Assembly (NCBI GenBank): GCA_963726825.1
Contig: CAVSDT010000002.1
Location: forward strand, 620,001-684,000
Direction of reading: 5' to 3'
DNA: 64,000 bases
Origin: DATLGB01 sp963726825
GTDB lineage: Bacteria; Actinomycetota; Thermoleophilia; Solirubrobacterales; Solirubrobacteraceae
How positions within the stretch are numbered: position 1 is the first letter of the stretch; every line of letters starts with the position of its first letter. Position numbers and translations under genes: made by a program. Below, one piece after another: positions 53,594 to 61,385 of this stretch. Under the pieces are notes generated by a model. That model did not search any database. It worked only from the letters and a program-made list of their open reading frames with translations, and was not told the DNA's origin.

Positions 53594-55123
53594 ATGACCA
53601 GCGAAGAGCATGATGCTCCCCGACCGGGCTGGACTCCGCGGGTCGTCTCGACGGAGAACGCCACACGCGACGTCCCGTCGGGCCACCGCAGCTTCTGGGC
53701 TGAGCTCTCCACGCTCAACGGCCTGGCCGCCATCGCCGTCGGCCTCGCCGCGGGTCTGTTCGCGGTGGAGCGGCCGGTCGCCACGGCCGTCGGCGCGTTC
53801 CTCGTCACCTGGGTCTGGAACCGCCAGCTGCTGCGCATGGGCCCACACGTCCAGTTCCTCCCGCTGCTGCTGCGCCTGCAGCCGCTGATCGCCGTCGGGG
53901 GCACCGTCGCGGGCCTCACGCTCGTCGACGACATCGGCCTCGCGGGCGCGATCCCCCCGCTCGTGGCGATCGGCGCCGGCCTGCTGAGCGCCGTCCTGTC
54001 CTACCTGCCCGGCTGGCGCGCCCGTCACCTGGACCGCACCGACCAGCTTCGCGTCGCCGTGATCGGCTCCGGGATGATCGCCCTCGACCTGCGCGATGAG
54101 CTGATGGCCGCCCGCCGCACGGACGTGCGTGTGCTCGGCCACATCGCTCCGGACCACCGCCCCGCCGGCGCACCCGGCGATTGGGAGCTCGGCCGCCTCG
54201 GCGGGCTCGCCGAGGCGATCGACCATCACCGCATCCACATGCTGCTGCTCTCCGACGAGGCGCCCCGCATGGCCGTGTTCGACGAGGTCGCCGAGACGTG
54301 CTCGGACTCCGGCGTGCGCATGCAGGAGCTCCATTCCTTCTACGAGCAGACCTTCGGCCACGTCCCGCTGGGCCGCATCAACGCCGCCTGGTTCCAGTGG
54401 GTCATGCACCCCAACTACCGCGTCGGCGTCTCCCCGCTGAAGCGCTCGATGGACCTGCTGATCACCGCGGTCGTCTGCCTCTTCGCGCTCCCGCTGCTCG
54501 GCCTGCTCGCCCTGATCGTGCGCCGCGACGGCGGCCCCGCGTTCTTCACGCAGCCGCGCGTCGGGGAGAACGGCGAGACGTTCCAGATCTACAAGCTGCG
54601 CTCCATGCGGGTCGCCGATCCGTCCGCGGGCGCGATCTGGACCGTGGCCGACGACGAGCGCATCACCCGCATCGGGCAGTTCCTGCGGCGCACGCACCTC
54701 GACGAGCTCCCGCAGGTGCTCAACGTCCTGCGCGGCGAGATGAGCATCGTCGGCCCGCGTCCGGAGCAGCCCGCGTACGTGCGCCAGCTCGAGGTCGCGG
54801 TCCCGCACTACAGCCGCCGCAACATCGCGCGCCCCGGCATCACCGGCTGGGCGCAGGTCAAGTGCGGCTACGCGGGCTCCGACGAGGGCTCGACCTGGAA
54901 GCTCAGCCACGACCTCTACTACCTCAAGCACGGCTCCCTGACCCTGGACCTGCTGATCCTCGGCGAGACGCTGCGCACCCTGATCGCCGACCGGCAGTTC
55001 AAGTCGGAGTTCAGCCTGCCGCGCTTCGTGCAGCAGCGTGAGGTCGAGCGCCTCCGTCAGCAGGCGCTGGGTGAGCACGAGCTCAACCTCGCCCGGGTCG
55101 ACGGGCAGCCCGCCACCACGTGA
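53594..55123 (+). CDS. Polyprenyl-phosphate sugar phosphotransferase (initiating)
   Basis: A 509-residue enzyme of the WcaJ/EpsE type: several N-terminal helices, a Rossmann-like domain (LRVAVIGSGMIALDLRDELM), one helix (DLLITAVVCLFALPLLGLLA), then the catalytic domain (TQPRVGENGETFQIYKLRSM, HLDELPQVLNVLRGEMSIVG with PRPEQP, NIARPGITGWAQVKCGY). It starts a second lipid-linked polysaccharide. ATG 53594 has AAGGACGG upstream; an ATG at 53570 is in frame but poorer. Coupled to the GT2 gene by GTGA. Confidence 0.92.
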   Translation: MTSEEHDAPRPGWTPRVVSTENATRDVPSGHRSFWAELSTLNGLAAIAVGLAAGLFAVERPVATAVGAFLVTWVWNRQLLRMGPHVQFLPLLLRLQPLIAVGGTVAGLTLVDDIGLAGAIPPLVAIGAGLLSAVLSYLPGWRARHLDRTDQLRVAVIGSGMIALDLRDELMAARRTDVRVLGHIAPDHRPAGAPGDWELGRLGGLAEAIDHHRIHMLLLSDEAPRMAVFDEVAETCSDSGVRMQELHSFYEQTFGHVPLGRINAAWFQWVMHPNYRVGVSPLKRSMDLLITAVVCLFALPLLGLLALIVRRDGGPAFFTQPRVGENGETFQIYKLRSMRVADPSAGAIWTVADDERITRIGQFLRRTHLDELPQVLNVLRGEMSIVGPRPEQPAYVRQLEVAVPHYSRRNIARPGITGWAQVKCGYAGSDEGSTWKLSHDLYYLKHGSLTLDLLILGETLRTLIADRQFKSEFSLPRFVQQREVERLRQQALGEHELNLARVDGQPATT

Positions 55124-56145
55124 GCAGCGAGGTCGCCGACGACGTCCGCGTCAGCGTCCTCACCCCCGTCCTCAACGAGGAGGACGGGCTGCAGGCCGTT
55201 CTGGAGGAGATGCGCGCACAGGCCGACCCCGGCGGCGCCATCGAGTTCCTCTTCATCGACGGCCGCTCGACGGATCGCACCCGCGAGCTGCTGGAGGCCG
55301 CTGCGCGCGAGGACCCGCGCATCCGGGTGCTGGACAACCCGAAGCGCCTGACCAACCCGGCGCTCAACATCGGGCTCGCCGCGGCCCGCGGCGAGTTCAC
55401 CGCGCGGATGGACGCGCACACGCACTACCCCGTCACCTACCTGCGCACGGGCGTCGAGCGGCTGTGCCGGGGCGACGTCGTGTCCGCCAGCGGGCCGCAG
55501 ATCGCTGCGGGCGACAACCCGTGGTCGCGCCGCGTGGCGCTCGCGCTCTCGACGCGCCTCGGCATCGGCGGCGCCGCGTTCCGCCGCCCCCTGCAGCAGG
55601 AGATCGAGGTCCCCTCCGGCTTCACCGGCGTGTGGCGGACCGCGACCCTCACGGACGCCGGCGGCTGGGACGAGGAGGTGCACCCCAACGGCGACGCGGA
55701 GCTCGCCGCGCGCCTGCGCGCCGCGGGCGGCCGCATCGTCTGCGTCCCCGACATGGCGGCCCACTACGTCCCCCGCCGCACCCTCGGAGCCCTGCGCGGG
55801 CAGTACTGGCGCTACGGCCAGGGCCGGGCCCGCACCGTCCTGCGCCACCGCGACGCGCTCCAGCCCGCCCACCTGCTGCCGCCCGCCGTCGTCCTCGCGG
55901 GGGTCGGCGCGGTCGTCGCGCCCGTGCGCTCGCTGCGGCGGCTCGCGCGGATCGGCCTCGGGGCCTACGCCCTCGCGACGGTCGCGACCGCCGCGGGCGA
56001 GGCGCGCGAGCACGGGTCCGAGGCCGCCTACCTCCCGGCCGTCTTCGCCACGATGCACCTCTCCTGGGGCGCGGGCTTCCTGCTCGGCCTCTATCGCTAC
56101 GGGCTGCGCGGCGAGACCCACGGCACCGCGATCGACCGCGTCTAG
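55120..56145 (+). CDS. Glycosyltransferase family 2 (ExoA-like)
   Basis: A 341-residue GT2 with two or three C-terminal membrane helices. VSVLTPVLNEEDGLQAVLEE, FLFIDGRSTDRTRELLEAAA, then NPALNIGLAAARGEFTARMD with HTHYP, the DAH variant seen in succinoglycan ExoA-type enzymes; YWRYGQGRARTVLRHRDALQ follows. It adds an early sugar of the repeat unit at the membrane. GTG start in GTGA overlap. Its stop shares CTAG with the convergent GT4 gene. Confidence 0.9.
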   Translation: MSSEVADDVRVSVLTPVLNEEDGLQAVLEEMRAQADPGGAIEFLFIDGRSTDRTRELLEAAAREDPRIRVLDNPKRLTNPALNIGLAAARGEFTARMDAHTHYPVTYLRTGVERLCRGDVVSASGPQIAAGDNPWSRRVALALSTRLGIGGAAFRRPLQQEIEVPSGFTGVWRTATLTDAGGWDEEVHPNGDAELAARLRAAGGRIVCVPDMAAHYVPRRTLGALRGQYWRYGQGRARTVLRHRDALQPAHLLPPAVVLAGVGAVVAPVRSLRRLARIGLGAYALATVATAAGEAREHGSEAAYLPAVFATMHLSWGAGFLLGLYRYGLRGETHGTAIDRV

Positions 56146-57281
56146 GCGCTCGCGATGAAGTCCAGCAGCCGCCGGCGCTCCGCCTCGGCGGTGCGCTCGC
56201 GGGCGCGCGAGAAGCCCGCCTCGACGAGGCGCTCGCGCAGGCCCGCATCGCCCGCGAGCCGCTTGATCGCCGCGGCCGCCGCCGGCGCGTCGCCCGGGGG
56301 CACGAGCAGCGCCGCGCCCGCGGCGATGGCCGGGACGCCGCCGACCGCCGTGGCGACCACGGGCGTGCGGGACGCGAACGCCTCCACGAGCACCTGCGGC
56401 AGCCCTTCCGTCCAGGACACGTGGAGGAAGCCGTCCGCGGCGCGGTAGCGGTCGAACAGGCCGTCGTCGAGCGGGACGTAGCCGACGAGCTCGGCGCGGT
56501 CGGCCACGCCGAGCTCGGTGAGCCGGGCCCGCAGCTGCGCCTCCAGCGGACCCTCGCCGACGATCGTCAGCCGGTACCCGTCGCCGAGCTCGGCGAGCAC
56601 GTCGGCGAGCAGCAGCGGGTTCTTCTCCGCCTCGAGCCGGCCGACGGTCAGCAGTCGCAGGTCCCCGTCCACCGGCGCGGGCCGGTCCCCGGGGGCGGCG
56701 AGGTCGGCCTCCGTCACGAACGAGACGGTCAGCAGGTGGCGGCGCGGGGCGGCGGCGAACGAGTCGTGGAGGTCCTGCCCGACGAGGGTGATCGGGAGCC
56801 GGCGGGCGAGCAGGCGCCAGACGACGTCCATCGCGCGGAACGCGGCCTGCGCCGCGCGCCGGCCCGGGTGACGGCGGCGGGCGTACTCGCGGGTGTCCTG
56901 GCGCACCCCGAGGACGACGCGGCGGCGGCGCAGCACGCCGAGGACGGCGATGAGGATCGCCACGGGACTCGGGCCGTTGACCCACACGGCGTCGACGCCG
57001 CCGAGGGTGCGCCACAGCAGCCGCACGGTGGCGGGCAGTGCGCGGGCGACCGCCGCCACGTCGGTCAGCGCCGGGTAGTGGGGGAGGGGGACGAACGAGG
57101 CCCCGTCCGGCACGTCGACGACGTAGTGGTCGCGCCCCGGCTCGGGGTCCAGCCGGCTCATCACCACGAGCGCGTCGACCTCCTCACCGAGGGCCCAGAG
57201 GAAGCGTGGGAACGCCCGCCGGGTGGTGAGGACGTCGCCGTCGCGGCGGTAGGCGGAGTCCTCGAACGCTGCGAGTCGCAT
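56142..57281 (-). CDS. Glycosyltransferase family 4
   Basis: A 379-residue GT-B enzyme: RRAFPRFLWALGEEVDALVV, VDAVWVNGPSPVAILIAVLG, the donor domain LLTVGRLEAEKNPLLLADVL, IVGEGPLEAQLRARLTELGV and the motif WTEGLPQVLVEAFASRTPVV with E-x7-E. The start is ATG 57281 (MRLAAFEDSAYRRDGDVL), as upstream sequence to 57386 is not family-like. It stands as a single minus-strand gene between plus-strand genes. Confidence 0.9.
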   Translation of the reverse strand: MRLAAFEDSAYRRDGDVLTTRRAFPRFLWALGEEVDALVVMSRLDPEPGRDHYVVDVPDGASFVPLPHYPALTDVAAVARALPATVRLLWRTLGGVDAVWVNGPSPVAILIAVLGVLRRRRVVLGVRQDTREYARRRHPGRRAAQAAFRAMDVVWRLLARRLPITLVGQDLHDSFAAAPRRHLLTVSFVTEADLAAPGDRPAPVDGDLRLLTVGRLEAEKNPLLLADVLAELGDGYRLTIVGEGPLEAQLRARLTELGVADRAELVGYVPLDDGLFDRYRAADGFLHVSWTEGLPQVLVEAFASRTPVVATAVGGVPAIAAGAALLVPPGDAPAAAAAIKRLAGDAGLRERLVEAGFSRARERTAEAERRRLLDFIASA

Positions 57282-57377
57282 GTCGGCGCAGTGTCGCACC
57301 CGGCCGCACCCGATCATCCGTCCAGGCGCCCGGGCGGCGGTCAAGCCCGCTGCCGGGCCTGCCGACCGAGAGCTCAG

Positions 57378-57782
57378 ATGAGCCATCGACCCGTGCCCCT
57401 GGCCGTGAGCCGCCCGGAGAGCGACCGCTACCGCCGGTCGCTGCGTCGCGGCGCCGACATGCTCGTCGGGCTCGTGCTGCTCGTCGTCGCACTGCCGGCG
57501 ATCGCCGTCGTGGCGCTCGCCGTCCGGGCCGGCTCCGCCGGGCCGGTGCTGCGCCGCGAGCGTGCGCTGGGGCCGGACGGCCAGCCCGTCGAGCTGCTGC
57601 GCTTCCGCACGACCCTCGACGGCGCCGAGAGCGGCGCCGCCCGCCGTCTACGGGACCTGATGGGCGACGCCGACGGCCCGCCGATGACCCGCACGGGGCG
57701 GTTGCTGCGGCGGACGCGGGCCGACCGCCTGCCGTGGCTGTACAACGTCGTCGTCGGCGACGCCTCGCTGTTTCGCCGCTAG
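57378..57782 (+). CDS. C-terminally truncated sugar transferase-like protein
   Basis: A 134-residue protein with one membrane helix (GLVLLVVALPAIAVVALAVR) and the first half of a bacterial sugar transferase domain: VLRRERALGPDGQPVELLRF, TRTGRLLRRTRADRLPWLYN and VVVGDASLFRR, then the stop. Full-length enzymes continue with VGPRPE and the PGITG segment, so the catalytic domain is cut precisely before the PRPE motif. It could be a remnant or a small non-catalytic partner. ATG 57378; its open frame is otherwise intact and codon use is like its neighbours. Confidence 0.65.
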   Translation: MSHRPVPLAVSRPESDRYRRSLRRGADMLVGLVLLVVALPAIAVVALAVRAGSAGPVLRRERALGPDGQPVELLRFRTTLDGAESGAARRLRDLMGDADGPPMTRTGRLLRRTRADRLPWLYNVVVGDASLFRR

Positions 57783-57792
57783 CCCGGAGCGG

Positions 57793-58911
57793 TCAGCCGG
57801 CGGAGCGACCGACGACCTCGAGCCACGCGTCGAGCACCCGGGCGCCGTGCGCCTCGGCGACGTAGTCGCGCACGGCCGGACCGAGGCCGGCACGGTCCGC
57901 GCGCGCCGCCCACAGGCGCCGGGCGCCGGCCACGAACGCGTCCCAGTCCCCGCCCGCCGCGATGCCCAGCCCGTTGCGGGCGATCCGGCCGTCGGGATCG
58001 AAGGACAGCGTCAGCGCCGGCACACCACGCGACCAGCCCTCGAGCCACGTGTTGGGGACGCCCTCGAAGCTCGACGTGTTGACCATCGCGATCGCCCGGC
58101 CGATCAGCGCCTGCAGCTCGGCGTGCGAGCGCTGCGGCAGCAGCTCGACGTTGGGCAGCTCCGCGGCGCGGGCGTGAAGGGCATCGTGACGCGGCTGGTC
58201 GGCGGCGAACTCCGGCGGCGCCGGGATCATCCAGAACGTCGCCTCCGGGACGGCGGCGGCAAGCTCGAGGTAGGCCATCGGGCGCTTGTACTCGGCGATC
58301 CGGCTGACCCACAGGAACGCCTCGCCGGGGGCGTCGGAGGCGGGCTGGGGCTCGACGAAGGACGCGATGCGACGCGGGTGCGAGCTCGGGAGCCGCTCGC
58401 GGGCGAGCGTCGCCTGGTCGTCGCTCTGCACCACGATCGCGCTCGCGAGTCGCAGGCCCGCCGAGTAGACGATCGCGCGCGGGTCGCGGGGGCTGTCGAA
58501 GGGCCCCTCGCGGAAGTCGGAGTCGTTGGCGCCCGCGAACACGACCCGGCGCCGGTGGGCGCGCGCCCACGCCGCTCCCGGGCCGAGGGAACCGGACGCG
58601 CCGCGGAACACCGTCACCGCCGCGTCCGCCTCGGCGAGCGCCGACCACACCTTCCGCGTCTGCTCGGCGAACGCCGCGACCGAGCCGTGCCGGCGCTGGG
58701 CGGGCTGCTGCACGAGCGTCACGGCGGAGACGACGTCGGTCCGGGGTGAGCGCACCGGGTCGACGACATGCGCGACCCGGAGGCCCGCAGCGGCGAGCTC
58801 GCGCGCGAGGAGGAACGTCTGGCGTCCTGCGCCGCCGTCCACGCGGTCGGCGGCGGCGTCGTAGAAGCCGCAGGCGTCCGGGAAGTAGATGGCGACGTCG
58901 TGACGGGGCAT
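57793..58911 (-). CDS. Glycosyltransferase (GT4-like)
   Basis: A 372-residue GT-B-like protein. The N-terminus (GGAGRQTFLLARELAAAGLR with VAHVVDP) has the GT4 glycine loop; SAIVVQSDDQATLARERLPS, LWVSRIAEYKRPMAYLELAA and VNTSSFEGVPNTWLEGWSRG form the C-terminal donor domain, with a Glu pair spaced as in GT4. Donor and acceptor unknown. ATG start at 58911; it shares a 30-base divergent promoter region with the O-antigen ligase gene. Confidence 0.85.
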   Translation of the reverse strand: MPRHDVAIYFPDACGFYDAAADRVDGGAGRQTFLLARELAAAGLRVAHVVDPVRSPRTDVVSAVTLVQQPAQRRHGSVAAFAEQTRKVWSALAEADAAVTVFRGASGSLGPGAAWARAHRRRVVFAGANDSDFREGPFDSPRDPRAIVYSAGLRLASAIVVQSDDQATLARERLPSSHPRRIASFVEPQPASDAPGEAFLWVSRIAEYKRPMAYLELAAAVPEATFWMIPAPPEFAADQPRHDALHARAAELPNVELLPQRSHAELQALIGRAIAMVNTSSFEGVPNTWLEGWSRGVPALTLSFDPDGRIARNGLGIAAGGDWDAFVAGARRLWAARADRAGLGPAVRDYVAEAHGARVLDAWLEVVGRSAG

Positions 58912-58924
58912 CTGAAGCGGGCGG

Positions 58925-58934
58925 ACCTTATCCT
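58925..58934. promoter_or_regulatory. Overlapping divergent -10 elements
   Basis: Plus strand TATCCT at 58929-58934 lies six bases before GTG 58941. Minus strand TAAGGT (58930 to 58925) lies 13 bases before ATG 58911. The two hexamers overlap by two bases, so one short site could serve both genes. Confidence 0.55.
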
Positions 58935-58940
58935 CTGGCC

Positions 58941-60305
58941 GTGGCCGCTGCGCTCCTTCCGATCCGGCTGTGGCGCCTGGGCATCCCGGCGCTGGCCGCC
59001 GTCGTCGGCCTCATCGCGGGGATCAACCCGATGCTCGGCCTCGGCGCGGCGCTCGGCATGGCCTACGCCGCGCTCGTGATCACCGACGTGGCGATGGGCG
59101 TCGCCCTCTTCGCGGTCATCGCCTACCTCGAGAGCCTGAGCATGTTCAGCGGCCTGTCGCTGGCCAAGGCGTCGGGCGGCCTGCTCGTGCTCTCGTGGCT
59201 GCTGCTGGTCACCGTCGAGCGCACCGACCGCCGCACGCTGCTGCGTGACCACCCGGTCGGCGTGGCGATCTTCGCGGCGCTCGGGGCCTGGACGGTCATG
59301 TCCGCCGCCTGGGCGGAGCTGCCCGGGGAGTCGTTCAGCTCGGCGCAGCGCTGGGTGCTGAACCTCCTGCTGCTCCCGATCGTCTACACCGCGATCCGCA
59401 AGGTCGAGCACGTGCGCTGGCTGATGCTCGCGTGCATCGCCGGCGGGCTGCTGTCGACCGGCATCGGCCTGTCCGGGGGCTTCACGGAGGGCCGCCTGGA
59501 GGGCTCGGGGATCAACCCCAACGAGCTCGGGCAGCTGCTGATCCTGTCCGTCGTGTTCGCCGGCGCGCTGTGCGCGACGCCCAGGCTGCCCGGCCCCGTC
59601 CGTCTCGCCCTCGGCCTCGCGGGGCTCCTGTCGATGGCGGCGCTGCTGACCACCGCCTCTCGCGGCGCGACACTCGGGCTGGTCGTCTCGCTCCTGCTCG
59701 CCCCGTTCCTCGTCGGCAAGGGCCGGCGCGGCATCGCCGTGATGCTGATCGGGCTCGTGCTCGTCGGCGGCGCGACCTACCTCACCGTGCTCGCGCCCCC
59801 CCAGACGCTCGCGCGTCTCACGGAGGACAACTCCGACGGCGGCAGCGGCCGCACGGACATCTGGCGGGTGGGCTGGCGGATGGTGGAGGCCAACCCGGTG
59901 CTCGGCGTGGGGGCGGGCAACTTCGCCGATGTCTCCGTGCACTACCTCTTCGACGCGGGCGACATCAAGCGCACCGACCTGATCATCGACGAGCCCAAGC
60001 CGCCGCACAACGTGTACCTGCAGGCGCTGGCCGAGCTGGGGGTGATCGGCCTCGCCCTGCTGCTGGCCGGCTTCGCCTTCTGCCTGCGCTGCCTGTTCGT
60101 CGCCGCAGGACGCTTCCGCGCCGCCGGCGACAGCGAGATGGAGCTGCTCAGCCGCGCGCTGCTGATCGCCCTCTGCGGGCTGCTGGCGGCACTCGTGTTC
60201 TCGACCGCGATCTACAGCAAGCAGCTGTGGCTCCTGCTTGCGGCGTGCATCGCCGTCGGGGCGATGGCCCGCGAGCGGTCAGCGGGCGCGGGCCAGGGCC
60301 CGTAG
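58941..60305 (+). CDS. O-antigen ligase / polymerase family membrane protein
   Basis: A 454-residue protein with about 11 helices and the Wzy/WaaL loop: LTTASRGATLGLVVSLLLAP, then the external loop with IWRVGWRMVEANPVLGVGAG and PKPPHNVYLQALAELGVIGL, whose PHNxxLxxxxExG pattern is diagnostic. It is the second such protein in this locus, so one may be the polymerase and the other the ligase. Leaderless-type promoter with GTG start. Its last 27 bases overlap the convergent beta-helix lipoprotein gene. Confidence 0.88.
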   Translation: MAAALLPIRLWRLGIPALAAVVGLIAGINPMLGLGAALGMAYAALVITDVAMGVALFAVIAYLESLSMFSGLSLAKASGGLLVLSWLLLVTVERTDRRTLLRDHPVGVAIFAALGAWTVMSAAWAELPGESFSSAQRWVLNLLLLPIVYTAIRKVEHVRWLMLACIAGGLLSTGIGLSGGFTEGRLEGSGINPNELGQLLILSVVFAGALCATPRLPGPVRLALGLAGLLSMAALLTTASRGATLGLVVSLLLAPFLVGKGRRGIAVMLIGLVLVGGATYLTVLAPPQTLARLTEDNSDGGSGRTDIWRVGWRMVEANPVLGVGAGNFADVSVHYLFDAGDIKRTDLIIDEPKPPHNVYLQALAELGVIGLALLLAGFAFCLRCLFVAAGRFRAAGDSEMELLSRALLIALCGLLAALVFSTAIYSKQLWLLLAACIAVGAMARERSAGAGQGP

Positions 60306-61340
60306 CGACGGGCCCTCGCCGTCCAGCGCGGCCATGCAGGCGCGTGAGCGGTAGTCCTTCGCCGTCGCGTTGGCGGTCAAGGTGAAGCCGCCGCTGGCGC
60401 TGTCGGTGTTGGTGCGGTTGGCGAGGCAGTTGTGGCGGGCGATGTTGCCGGTGCCTTGGCCTGAGCCCCACCAGGATTCGATGCCGGTGGTGCGGGTGGA
60501 GGTGGCGATGACGTTGTGTTCGACGATGTTGTCGCTTGAGGCGGTGCCGTCGGCGCCGGCGAACTTGACGCCGGCGCCGTTGTCGACCATGACGTTGTGG
60601 GTGACGAGGGTGCGTTGGGCGTTGGGGTAGAGGTGGACGGCGTAGGAGGCGGAGCGCAGGAAGAGGTTGTCGGTGACGAGGGTGTCGTTGGCCTGGTCGA
60701 GGTAGAGGGCGTGGTCGAAGAAGCCGTGTTGGGGGTTGCCGCAGTCGTGGAAGGTGTTGTTGCGCACGATGGTGCGGTTGGCGATGCCCCAGCTGCCGGT
60801 TCCGCCGAGCACGGCGCAGATGGCGCGCTTGTCGTTGGTGATGTCGTTGCCGTCGAGGATGACGTCGTTGGCGTTGACCTTCACGGAGGTGGTGGTGTCG
60901 CCGGCGATGTCGCGGCGCCCGTCGATGTCGAGATCGGCGAGGGTGACGCGGTCGGCGCCCTTGGGCACGTACACGATCCCCCGCACCGTCGCACGCTCAC
61001 CCGGAACCGACCTGATCGTCACCCCGGCCCGGTCGACCTGCAGGACGTAGGGCGGCGAGACCTCTGCGGAGTAGACGCCGCGGTGCAGGCACCCGGTCTG
61101 ACCGCGGGTGAGGCGGTCGGCCAGTGCCTGCGCGGTCCGCAGCGGCTCGGCGGCGGTCCCGGCGGCGTCGTCGTCGCCCTCCGGGGCGGCGACGAGGTCG
61201 CAGAGGGGGCTGACGGCGGCCCGTGACGGCATCGACGCGGGCGTCGGGGCCGGCGGGCGTCCGGTTGCGCCGCAGCCCGCGAGCACGAGGCTCACGAGCA
61301 GCGCGGCGCCGATCGCGAGGGGGCTCGGCGGGTATCGCAC
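60279..61340 (-). CDS. Secreted beta-helix lipoprotein
   Basis: A 353-residue lipoprotein: signal with lipobox LAGC (Cys23), then a right-handed parallel beta-helix (PbH1/NosD-like) with repeats such as DRVTLADLDIDGRRDIAGDT, NDVILDGNDITNDKRAICAV, RTIVRNNTFHDCGNPQ and LVTDNLFLRSASYAVHLYPN. Such folds bind or cleave polysaccharides. Residues about 110-313 are encoded by DNA identical to the neighbouring gene; the N- and C-terminal parts differ. GTG 61340 is the only plausible start. It is convergent with the O-antigen ligase. Confidence 0.85.
   Translation of the reverse strand: MRYPPSPLAIGAALLVSLVLAGCGATGRPPAPTPASMPSRAAVSPLCDLVAAPEGDDDAAGTAAEPLRTAQALADRLTRGQTGCLHRGVYSAEVSPPYVLQVDRAGVTIRSVPGERATVRGIVYVPKGADRVTLADLDIDGRRDIAGDTTTSVKVNANDVILDGNDITNDKRAICAVLGGTGSWGIANRTIVRNNTFHDCGNPQHGFFDHALYLDQANDTLVTDNLFLRSASYAVHLYPNAQRTLVTHNVMVDNGAGVKFAGADGTASSDNIVEHNVIATSTRTTGIESWWGSGQGTGNIARHNCLANRTNTDSASGGFTLTANATAKDYRSRACMAALDGEGPSLRALARAR
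60401..61012 (-). repeat. 612-bp beta-helix core, copy A
   Basis: This block matches 61904-62515 base for base as far as I compared (encoded residues identical throughout); flanks diverge abruptly. Offset 1503 bp, in direct orientation. Confidence 0.9.
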
Positions 61341-61385
61341 CTCCGGTTCATGGTAGGCGCGGTCCCCCCTCGGGACGCGCCCGGC

